From Intoshia linei (Eukaryota > Orthonectida > Rhopaluridae): DNA of 64,000 nt. The position numbers and the translations under genes are program-made. The notes under the pieces were generated by a model. It did no database searches. It was given only the letters and a program-made list of their open reading frames with translations, and had not been told where the DNA came from. The stretch is from the NCBI GenBank assembly GCA_001642005.1, contig LWCA01000058.1:1-64000 (forward strand). Direction: 5' to 3'. This document shows positions 25,670 through 36,034 of the stretch, piece after piece. The first letter of the stretch is position 1, and every line of letters starts with the position of its first letter.

Positions 25670-26710
25670 GTCGATATTTTTTGAAATAATTACATAAAGA
25701 AAATAAATTAATTGTAGTTTATTATAATTTATTTAATATGTTGCCAAGAGAAATATATTTTACAAATTTCTGGATAACAACAAAGTTATTAGGTTGATGT
25801 AGACTTTGGAGCCTGCTGAATTTTGCATTGCACGGCGTGGTGTGCCGGTGTGCTCTTATAAATCATTTGATAACTACCAAGTTGGTAGTACCAACATTAT
25901 AACATTGTATTACTTATATTAACGCCTGTATAACCGAAATTGTTAATTAGTAAAATATCAATAATTGAAAAAATAATAAAACATCAGTTTTATACCTTGG
26001 TATTTACAAACAGTCAACCAGTAACTCATTTTAAAATATTTTTGGTCTGAATGATTCATAAATGCATATTAATTTATCGATATTTGATAAGCAAAATTTT
26101 GAATTTTATTGTGTCAGAAAATGCAAAATATTACAATATAAACAATTTCTCTATAGTATCATTACTATACAATGTACAAGAGATTCTGTAGTTGATTTTG
26201 CATTTATGTTAGGAAAATTTACATGATCAATGAGTAAAAATAATCTACAAGATATAGGTTTTTAGTACTTTTATTTATTATAAGGCTTATACTGTCGGTC
26301 TTATATGAAAATTCATTTTGAACGAACTCAGAAATTTTTCCTCTATTATCACTAATATTTATTTCACTGACATCTCATCTCACTGATCATCAGCTTTTGA
26401 TTTGACATTTTAAATTTAGCATATAAAATATCATAACTTATGATTATTATACTCAAGATTATAATTTTTTTATTGTTAAATTTGTAAAATGAGGCCACAA
26501 TTTTTGTTTTAATTTTAACACACAACTCGTCAGGGCCAAACGGACAGGGTCTCGTGTACTGTAGGTTAGTCACTGTGTGTATCCTTTCTTGGATTATTAA
26601 AAATAAAGTATAATCACCAAATGGGTTAACAAATATTTTTGCCATCTGTATTAATCATGTAAACTTTTTTTAAATTGTGTTTTTTATATTGCTGTATATG
26701 AAACATTTAG
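25670..26710. other. Intergenic region between SNW1 and the coiled-coil gene
   Basis: About 1.0 kb of AT-rich DNA separates the two divergent start codons. A minus-strand frame at 26364-26645 (93 codons, containing NLQYTRPCPFGPDELC) is open, but it has no recognised family and no partner exon. I do not call it a gene. No element ends were recognised. Confidence 0.4.
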
Positions 26711-27270
26711 ATGACAAAATGAAATTAATTTGCTTGGAAAAGGACGATATTCATTTGAAAAATGAAACTAATCAGATAGACTCGTTACCATTGATTTATT
26801 CTGATAAATATTCCACTCAGTCTGAGCCTTTATGTAATGAAATTGGTTAGTATTTTATATACAGTTGTGTTTATAAAATTTTTTTGTCCACAATATCAAA
26901 AATAATATATTTAACATTTTTAATAATATCGGTTGCAGCGCCCTAAATTTTGAAAACTCTCAATGGGGCATGTTGATAACACTGCATTATTATACCATAA
27001 TAATTATACCTTCTTAATTCCAAATTTTAGATGTAAAAAATAAAGATTTTGATTTTGAAAACTTTGAACCAATAAAAAAAGAATTTTTGGAAAATAAAGA
27101 ATTGATTAATAAACTCAAAAAACAAAATGAAAATTTAAGAAGATATTACACTGTAGAAAATACCAATCTGAGAAACAAAATTTCTGATCAAAATTATATT
27201 ATTGATAAATTTAGTAATTTTTAAAAATGATTTTAATTTCTATTTCAGGGATGGGAACCCAATTCATTCA
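26711..27270 (+). CDS. Small coiled-coil protein, unrecognised
   Basis: Exon 1 (26711-26845) encodes MTKMKLICLEKDDIHLKNE through EPLCNEI. Exon 2 (27030-27213) continues in phase with DVKNKDFDFENFEPIKKEFL, then a strongly helical, charged stretch (ENKELINKLKKQNENLRRYY, ENTNLRNKISDQN) with leucine and asparagine spaced as in a short coiled coil. A 37-bp intron may join a short last exon ending near 27270; alternatively exon 2 reads to a stop at 27224. A further candidate exon (SPNNISSCESKSDE) lies at about 27538-27582. The start codon follows directly on an acceptor-like 'cattttag'-type sequence (aaacatttag). The function is unknown; it is shorter than most coiled-coil scaffolds. Confidence 0.5.
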
Positions 27271-28050
27271 TGAGAGCACAAATATGATAATAATTCAACG
27301 AATTCATTATACTTAACTTTTATTATGTTGGGTATATTTTTCGTATCCTGTCTTAGTAAAATGCAAACTACTTTTTGTGTTGATTGTTCGAATATAGATT
27401 TTTGAAAAATAATGGATTTATTTTTCCAAATAATTCATAATCGTCACTTACTCGTTGCTTTATTCATGCTTCCATTAGTTTTTTCACTAATTTTATATTT
27501 GTAAATAAATGATTTCATTTTATATTTCAATTTTAGATAGCCCCAACAATATATCTTCTTGTGAAAGCAAATCAGATGAGTAATATTAATCTACTTTTTT
27601 AATTTATAATATTGCCAAATTTTGCTTCTACTTCTATATTTTTAATTTCTTTATTACACTGGACACAAAAAATGACACTTTTTTTATCGATGAAACCATA
27701 TTCATACCATGTGGTCATCTATATGGATAAAATAATATTGCAAAATATTGAAACTTTTCATTCACGAGAATAAAAGTTATAGCCATTCGAAGATTTTGTT
27801 AGAAGCCAAAATACAGCATATTTATAATAAAATAACATTGGATACAAGTTTATTTAATCTCCAGTATGCTATTATAATATATGCGCTAATTGTTTAATAT
27901 TTATTTATTTTATAATTAATCCGTGAAGAATCTACTACAAATATAATTTAGTTAAATAATTTTGTCAATATTTAATGACATACATTAATATATATATATA
28001 TATATTTTCAAAGGTGATCTGTATGAAATATACTCTATCAATTTTTATAA

Positions 28051-28379
28051 TAGTCAAAATCTCATTTAACGAAAATGACAATGTGCTGCTGCACACATGT
28101 CTGAAATTTATCAAAATTATATATAACATGAACAAATTATTAAACTTTTTATTATAATAATATTTTACATTGATAATTTATTATAATTTTAGATATATAA
28201 AAAGATTGCATGACTTCTTAAAAGAGATGATCTAATATTTAAAGCCATAAACCATAAGAATATTTAAAAAAACTACTAAAAAAATAAAATAATATTGAAT
28301 TTACGCGTTCGTTAATCAAAAATTTGTTAAATGAAATATTTGTTAAACAAAACATTCGTTAAATGAGATTTTGACTGTA
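28051..28379. mobile_element. pogo/mariner-like MITE
   Basis: TAGTCAAAATCTCATTTAA at the left is matched inverted by TTAAATGAGATTTTGACTG at the right, each followed inward by an ACGAA/TTCGT step. The terminal repeats are therefore about 22 bp and nearly perfect. The inside is AT-rich and noncoding. An (AT)n run lies just outside at about 27986-28004. Confidence 0.7.
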
Positions 28380-28895
28380 TTTCATCTTTCTATGTAAAAT
28401 TATATGCTCTATCGTTTAGTCATAATTAAAATCATTGATATCTGCCCACTGTTATCAATTTATTTTTAATAATATTAATTTTTAAGACGATCAAAATTTA
28501 TGATGGTTTGGAAATGACTAAATTCAAAATGTTTTTGTCATTTTATCACAAATCCTAAAAAAATATAGGAACTGTATGATTAATTAATTAACATTTTAAA
28601 TTTATTATTTAATATAAGTATAAATACATAAATAAAAATTACTACAATTTCAATTTTTTCTTTTGATAGTAATGAAAATATTACCTGTACAAAAAATTGC
28701 GCCTTATTTTTTAATTTCATTTATTACATTATTTTTCATTTTGTTTTTTTGTTGTATCGTCAACAATTTTTAATCAAGACGGCGCAATTTTTTTATATTT
28801 TAATAGGCAATTTGTTATCGTTAAAATTTATTTAGCATTTTAGAAATTTTACATGTTAGTTTAGATTAATTAAAAAGGATAATGTATTTTCAAAA

Positions 28896-30668
28896 ATGGC
28901 ACGGAATATATTTAAATTAAAATCAGATTTTCCTACACCTTCAAAGTTTAACGTATTTAAGCCTTCAAAATCTGATGACCAAGATTCAATTTCAGTATCC
29001 CAGTCACATGTAGAACTACCTCAAGTGGATGTACCGATGAATGAAAACATTTTTGTCAAAGACGTGGAAAGTATAATGAATCAAGTTAAACAAACATCTT
29101 TTATCTTGGAATATGTTGCTAACATTATGAATGACATGTACGATTCTAAAGATGGAATAATTAGTGAATTGAGTAAAAAGAAGTTTGAAAATTTGAAAAA
29201 AGTTGTAAATAGTGTTATTGATTCAAATTTAGAAATTTCAGTATTATTAGAAGGCAATGTAGACGTTTATCATCATATAGAGTATCTAATAACTCATTTA
29301 CTGAGCTTACCATTATTTAGTGGTAAAATTGATTTTAGTGAAAAAGTTGAACCAAAAAAATTAAACTATGATTCGGATAGCAATGCAACCGACGATGCGT
29401 TTGAAAATGACACAAAACAGTCCATGAAGTGGTATCCTAGAGATTCTGAATCTGGCAGATTTACCGAACCGGTTCCAATATTGTCACATTCGTTTTCTAA
29501 ATTAAAAAACTTATCTACAAATGAAATTGAGGTTAAATTAAAACAACGTCAACTTGAAAACAAGGAATTGAACAAGGAATTAATATCACAAAAAAAGTAC
29601 ATTGATAATTTGGAAAAAATTGTCAAAACGCGTTCACATAATGTTGAAAAAATGTTACAAAATGTCGAATTAAAAGTAGAATGTTTGGAAGACAATTTTG
29701 CAAAAATGGATAAAAAAATTAAAGAACAAATGACCAAGGAGGATAAAGCAATGAAAAATTTAAAAGAACGGTGTAATAATATAATGAATGTTGCCAATAC
29801 TGAACACGAAAAATTACGGAGAATGAAAAGTATTAAGTCTGAACATGAAAAGGAATTGAATATAAAATTTGATAAATACTATAATATCAAACCCGATGAA
29901 ATTTCGCAGGCTGATGTTAAAAATATACAAAGTTTGTTACATGATTATAGAGATTATGTGATTAGTTCTCATTTAGCATATGAAGATATGAATCAAGTAA
30001 TTAAAGAAAATGATAAAATTTACCGACAAAGTTTAAATAGTGAAAATGAAAAGTATAAAAAAATGAAAACTACATATGAACATGAACTGGAAAAACTTTC
30101 CCTTTCTGTCGGAGCCAACAATTCAATTTGCTCAGAAATGGAACGTCAAACTTCAATTATTCACTCTCTCGAAGATTCTAAAATGTCTTTAAATAAGGAA
30201 ATTAACACTCTAAAATCGAAGTATAGTAATAATATGGAATCTATGAAATCCGATATTAATGATAGAAAATCTGACAATACGTATCTTATTGACAAAAATT
30301 ATCACCTCGAAAAACAAGTCATTTTGTTAAAGAATGAATTGAATGCTGGAGAAATTGTTCAAAAGGATTTTGTTAGATTATCGCAAAAATTACAAATTGA
30401 TTTAGAATCTATTCGAAAAGAGAAAAATACGCTTAGGTGGGAATTTGCTGAAGAAATTGACATGTGCAAAATGTGTAAAATTGGGTTAAATAAGAATAAA
30501 GATAAAAGAAATTGTTTACATTGTGGTAAAATTCACTGCTTCTCTTGCACTACTAAATTATTTCGACCATCCAACCTTCTCAAGAAAAAGCGTGTTTGTG
30601 ATTTATGTTATACTTTACTCGAAAATTCTACTCCACCTCATTATTTTGTATCTACTTCGAAAAAATAA
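28896..30668 (+). CDS. Coiled-coil FYVE-finger protein, RUFY/FYCO-like, single exon
   Basis: This is a 590-residue frame without introns, unlike all its large neighbours. Residues about 60-150 (FENLKKVVNSVIDSNLEISV, VYHHIEYLITHLLSLP) resemble the start of a RUN domain as in RUFY proteins. Residues about 215-530 are long, charged coiled coil. The C-terminus has eight zinc-ligand cysteines in FYVE spacing: CKMCK, CLHCG, CFSCTTK and RVCDLCYTLLE. FYVE fingers bind PI3P on endosomes, so an endosomal effector role is likely. The basic patch is unusual: the usual R(R/K)HHCRxCG reads RNCLHCG, lacking both histidines, and the leading WxxD is only LRWEFAEE. PI3P binding is thus in doubt. An AATAAA polyadenylation signal lies about 30 bp after the stop. 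It converges with the sortilin gene. Confidence 0.75.
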   Translation: MARNIFKLKSDFPTPSKFNVFKPSKSDDQDSISVSQSHVELPQVDVPMNENIFVKDVESIMNQVKQTSFILEYVANIMNDMYDSKDGIISELSKKKFENLKKVVNSVIDSNLEISVLLEGNVDVYHHIEYLITHLLSLPLFSGKIDFSEKVEPKKLNYDSDSNATDDAFENDTKQSMKWYPRDSESGRFTEPVPILSHSFSKLKNLSTNEIEVKLKQRQLENKELNKELISQKKYIDNLEKIVKTRSHNVEKMLQNVELKVECLEDNFAKMDKKIKEQMTKEDKAMKNLKERCNNIMNVANTEHEKLRRMKSIKSEHEKELNIKFDKYYNIKPDEISQADVKNIQSLLHDYRDYVISSHLAYEDMNQVIKENDKIYRQSLNSENEKYKKMKTTYEHELEKLSLSVGANNSICSEMERQTSIIHSLEDSKMSLNKEINTLKSKYSNNMESMKSDINDRKSDNTYLIDKNYHLEKQVILLKNELNAGEIVQKDFVRLSQKLQIDLESIRKEKNTLRWEFAEEIDMCKMCKIGLNKNKDKRNCLHCGKIHCFSCTTKLFRPSNLLKKKRVCDLCYTLLENSTPPHYFVSTSKK

Positions 30669-30764
30669 GTTGTACAATTCATGTTGTACATTTGTAATAA
30701 ATAGTAAATTTTCTAATATGGCATTATCCTTCATTTTACTTACTAGGTTGACATAGATTAAAGT

Positions 30765-33461
30765 TTACAAAACCCAAGCTAAAACAAGAAAAAAAATTAA
30801 TATTAGACAGCACACGAAATATTTCTTTACATTTGGAATAAAAAAGGAGTCAAAATGTCTTGCATATCTTTGAGAATTGTTATTTGTTTTAGAACCACGT
30901 GTAATATTATTTTGAGTCGTATTCGTATGTTTATTTCCTGATTTCTGGGACATGATATAACCCAATTTATCAGAAAATGAAAATTGCTTTTCCACATCCA
31001 TTTTTTCGTAACGTTGAATTTTTTATGATGATTGATTTGAAAAACAATATTTTTGATAAAATTCTGTATTGTAAATTTTAAAATATCCAATTGGACCTTT
31101 TTTTGTTTAATAATACGGTAAAAATTGTTATACATCTTAATTTTGTCGTATTTACAAAAATCGTTATTTGGATTTTTATGGTAACCAACTTTACATGAAA
31201 AAAAATCTGGGCGACAGTGTCCAACATTAGTTTGATTAGTTTTAATTTGATTTAATGTAGTGTAACATAGTTGAGATGTCCGAGAAGACTTTTTTTGAAC
31301 ATAAACCTTTAATCCAGTTTTTGTTATATGGTAATTTTCCATATTTGATGAGCAATTATTAATAATATTATGGTGCAATGTATATATAATATCATGTGAC
31401 ACAATCCATATTTTTAAAATATTGTTGCTGGTATCTGCATATATACTAATCTCACCAAAAAATTTGGGACTGTTATTATTGGTTAAAATGAACCAACTTC
31501 TACATCCATCGAGAGACGTAAAGTATGAGTATTTAATATTTGCTATAAGTATTGGTATTTTTCGATAATCAAAATTCTGAACTTCAATGATATTATTAAA
31601 ATTTGTAACGTGCCAGTGAGTTGCATCCAAATTGTATGCAACTGTGGTTCTGCTCGTCTGATTTTTGAGGGTATTGATCCAAATCAAGGCAAGTCCTAAA
31701 TTAAATATTTTCCTTGATGATTCAATGTACACGGCTTTATTGTCAATTTTAAATATATTAAATGATTCTCCATTATCGTAACTTATATAGCTGTCCCGTG
31801 ATTTGAAACTTATAATCAAATACATCCAGTATTCAAAAACAGCATACGAAATGATGTAGTCACTGTCACTTTTTGGTATATTAATTTTTTTATATTTGGC
31901 AAAATTATCATCGCTCATATAAAATATCACGTTGTTTTGACGTTTGTTTAAAAATTTCTTTATTATTTCAATCAACCCAAATAATCCAGATATTCTACTT
32001 GGAGTATACTAAAATTTAATACTTACTCATCAAGGTAAATCATCAAGTAAATGTATATTTTTATGTAACAATTTATTTAAAAAACTTATAATCTTAAAAT
32101 ATTAATAAAGACAAAGTCTAAGACTATTTTTTTCTTCCATTATTAAATTTATAATGCAGTTACACGCGTGGGGTAGAAAACTACCCCAGCTATTAAATTT
32201 GTATAGAAAGTAAGATTTAGTTATACGTTTAGTATGTTACTACAAAAAACTGTCACGATGCAATAATTACTATCAAAAAAAATATTATTATTAATATTAT
32301 ACATTGTATTATTGGTAAAAATAACTCATAATAAATTATTAAATAATTTATTAATTAACAATCAATAATTAAGTCCTTCAAGATTAAAAGCCCAATTTAT
32401 CTTTTTTAAACATACTATAAAATCAGTCCTAGAATTTTCAAAAACATACGTATTCCCGTCAAAAATAATATTAACTTTTAATCAGCCAATATTTTTAAAA
32501 TTTTTGGATTAAAATTAAAAATTAAATAGACGCATTGTAAATTAAAAAATTGGTCTTAAAATTAAAAAGTCTACGCTAGCTGCTGTTTATACAAAGTACA
32601 CAACTGCCAAGATATTGTATTATAAAGTCTAAAAATTGTATGCATTTGAGTAATAAAAATAAAACAAACCAATATATCTAAGAAAAGTCGATTTCTCAGT
32701 TTCACTATTGATTGTATGTCAAATCTATAATATTCCAAATTTTTTTTATCCTGAAGCATGATTATTTCAATATTTTTTGATGTTTGATAAATGTAATGTA
32801 TACCGCTATAAGAAAAAATGAACACATTTTTACCATAAACAATAAAACTGAACACATCAACATTTGACAATTTAGTAATAATTTGTGTATTTATGTTACA
32901 TTTTGATAATTCATTGAAAGTTTGTATGATAATATAGTTATCAATTACATGTATATTAAATATTATATCAGAAACATATTTAATGAAATAATTTTTTTGG
33001 TTCTCGATATAATATACATTTAACCAGTCTTTACATACTATGAATGTAATCATATGTTTACACAAGATGTTTTGGGATGTATTAATTTTAATTGTTTCAA
33101 ATTTACCCCTAAAAAAATCATTTAAAGGTGTATTAAAATATTGAAAATATATTATTAATGTAACTATTTCATCGTTTTTCTTTAAATAAATTGTTTTTAC
33201 TGTGTCTAAAGTTTATTCAAGTGTAAACTCGTAAAACTCATGTCGATCAATCAATTTTAAATATGGTTCTATGAATCGATTTTCGTATATTGATAAAAGT
33301 TTATGCGTGTAATCTGCTTAAAGTCCAAGTCTACCTCCAGCCATATAATTGATCGTAACATTTTCTCTTTTTAATTTTTTTATTACACCTTCAAATTTTG
33401 TTGAATATATTAGTATAGTGTTTATCAATATTATTAAGATGGTTTGTAATATTTTTAACAT
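30765..33461 (-). CDS. Sortilin-type VPS10-domain receptor
   Basis: This is a type I sorting receptor family acting between Golgi, endosome and cell surface. The start at 33461 gives a signal peptide (MLKILQTILIILINTILIYS). Exons then encode the ten-bladed propeller, very diverged, with Asp-box-like SYDNGESF and SLDGCRSWF. The strand FFGEISIYADTSNNILKIWIV matches the last blade of sortilin. The 10CC-like part follows (CYTTLNQIK, CRPDFFSCKVGYHKNPNNDFC). Near the end a second frame (31001-30765) gives DVEKQFSFSDKLGYI and a hydrophobic end, YFVCCLILIFFLVLAWVL, directly before the stop. Joining it needs a splice near 31010-31050. If so, the protein has a membrane anchor but almost no cytosolic tail. 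In-frame stops near 33320 and 33215 must fall within introns (for example 33109-33228). Confidence 0.75.
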
Positions 33462-36034
33462 ATTTTAATTTTTTAAAAGCAGTATTGTGTATAAATGTAC
33501 ATAATAACAAACTTAGTTCGTAATGACTAATACTAATCACGCATTTTTCTATCAATGTAAGTAATTGTATCAATATTTATTATAGAATTTTGCTGGTACC
33601 AGTACCATCAATATAAAACTTTTTAAAAAACTACAACATTAGGGTATATAGTGAACTATAACCCAAAAACTATATATACAGTTTATTATAATAATTATCA
33701 ACTCAAAATGAATTTCGTAAAAATATAAATTTAAATTTTTAACAAAATGTTTTGGAAATAAGAATTTGAGATTTAAAAATTGCGTAAAAATGAAAAAAAT
33801 TCCGAAGAAATGAATTATATAAATTTTAACCCATATTTCTTTATTGGAAATGTGTAGACGTTCAATGCACATTTTTTTTGAATTGTAGATTTACATTTTC
33901 ATTTTTGATTTTTACATACTATTAAATTAACAGTTAATCGAAATACTTGAAAAATTTGGTTGATAATATATTAAAAATTATTTTTCACCGAAATGCGTAG
34001 ATTTCTGGTGTTGAAATTTTGTATTTATATCAACTGGAATAAGCTCTATCAGATTAATCTTTTTTTTAATTTTCGGACCGTTAATTATTTCACATTTTTT
34101 GTTTTAATAAAATATTTCAAAAAAAAAATATATGAATATTAAAATGCTTTTTTGACCGTGAAGTCGTCACTTATTCCAATGGAAATTTTTTGTGTGTGTT
34201 AACAGGATACAACTGTACCACCTGTAAATTTTTTGAAAATTTAGGGCTGTTTTCATTAAAAAAAGAAGGGTAATTTGTGGTTTGGGCCCTGAAGATATAA
34301 TTTTTTTAAATTTAAATTTATGATAATATTTATGATTTTAAAATCAGTATCAGAGTATATATTTTTTTAAATTCTTCGACTCGTTTGACTTTCAAAAAAA
34401 AGGACAATTGAGCTTTTTAACCCGTAAGATGTGAGTTTGGGAAATTGAAATATATTTTGCTAACACCCTGGAAAAAACTGTAATTGAAATGTAGACTTTA
34501 TAAAATTCTAAGAATTATAGTTCTTGAAATAAACGGTAACACACATAAACAAATATTTCATATCATATTATATAAGTAAGGATGTTCAGTGTACACTTAA
34601 AAATTCAGTTGCTATTTAGAAATAAAAATACTATAAAAATTGAGATTTAAAAAGCAAATAAAATAAAACTACTCAAAATATCAACTTGATTAAGTTAGTT
34701 AAAAATGTTTATCTGTTTGTCTATCTAATTTTATTTAGGAAAGTGTTAGAAGTCGAGTTTTAAAAATTGCATATTTCTATTACGATTTCTCGTGAGTTAG
34801 TTTTGATTTTATAGCAAATTTTACTTTCAGAAATTGAGTCCTTCAAGGCCAAAAACCGCAATTATCTTTTTTTTAAATTCAAACCAATCCTAGAATTATA
34901 CACAAATATAAAAAATACACAATCTGATAAAGAATTTAAAATTATCAATATAATTGTACTACTGAAAAAATGATCAAATAAAAGTAGTTAAAATATTTAT
35001 ACTAAATTCCAATAAATTCATGTTTTTTTTAAAAATTTTATAATTGTATAAAAATCATTAAAATATAATAACCAATATTATATTTTACTATTTTTTTAAC
35101 TAGCATAATTAGTATCATGTTGTCTATGTTATAGGGCTGATGACATATGCAAATTTTAGGAAAAATGGATGAATGAGAAAAAATTTTAATAAAACAGAAA
35201 AAAATAAAGACGCATGGATTTTTTGAACAACAATGAAAAACATTTATATAATTCTGCGGCCAAATTAAAGGGGATCATTACCTATACATGTTTTTTTTAC
35301 ATTTCAAAAAACTCAAAAATGAAATAGACCTGATATTCTACTTTACTATATTACATAATTGGCCTAAGGTAAATAAATATAATTGATATACCAAAAAAAT
35401 GTAAAAGGAATATTTTAAGCTCAATTTACAATTAAATACAATATTAAGTACTAAAAATGGTTTATTGGAATAGTTAACAAGATCAATGATACATACATCT
35501 GAAACCTATAAAATTAAATCATTAAATAATGCTTATACCATTAAATTCGTTCTTCATTTAACACGTGCAATTAAAACGTGATAAAAAGACGAATTTGAGT
35601 CAAAATTTTATATTCTGAGCACAAAACAAATGCCATAAAAATAATTAAAAACGAAAATTATTTATTGATAAAAAAGTTAAATCAGATTAATCAGTACATT
35701 ATTGACATTTAGAGTGGATAATTTAAATATGAAATGATTTACGTGACACGATTATATATTCAGTGATATTATAATATACATTTTGTAAATTTTAGGTTTC
35801 CAACACTTGGAAATACGTTGGAAAATATTGACCCAGATAACAGAAATTGAATTGATTATTGTGAGTAACACTATTCCCGCAATATTTATGCCAAATAGAC
35901 TATAATTTAAAAAAATATTGAAATATTCTATTGATATATTCAATTTTAATAGATTTGGCAGATGTTGTAATTAAAATCGGTATATTAGGATAAGTGTATC
36001 ATTTTATGTACCATTTAAACAAATTTGGTTTATT
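33462..36034. other. Intergenic region upstream of sortilin and attractin
   Basis: About 2.6 kb separates the divergent start codons of sortilin and attractin. It holds a family A repeat (33780-34590) and otherwise AT-rich sequence. Short open frames at 33639-33872 and 35752-35943 on the minus strand are isolated and match nothing I know. Confidence 0.4.
33780..34590 (+). repeat. Family A repeat, long copy
   Basis: It aligns by eye over most of its length with 52180-52935. Shared are 'aaattgcgtaaaaatgaaaa', 'ggaaatgtgtagacgt', 'gcgtagatttctgg', 'tcaactggaataag', 'gaccgtgaagtcgtcactta' and the right end with 'acacacataaacaaata' before 'atataagtaagga'. A shorter copy is at 40070-40235 and an inverted one at 9195-9480. 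Within the unit a submotif near 'accgtgaaggt' recurs. No coding capacity was recognised and the class is unknown. Confidence 0.7.

Noticed and set aside
26364-26645. A 93-codon minus-strand frame with PCPFGPDELC
   Set aside because: No partner exon, no recognised family; possibly a repeat fragment. Not enough to call a gene.
33207-33340. Two apparent ultra-short introns (21 and 23 bp) in the sortilin 5' region
   Set aside because: The 23-bp candidate shifts the frame, whereas a 120-bp intron (33109-33228) removes the stop and keeps it. The 21-bp candidate can be replaced by a 75-bp one. No need to invoke unusually tiny introns.
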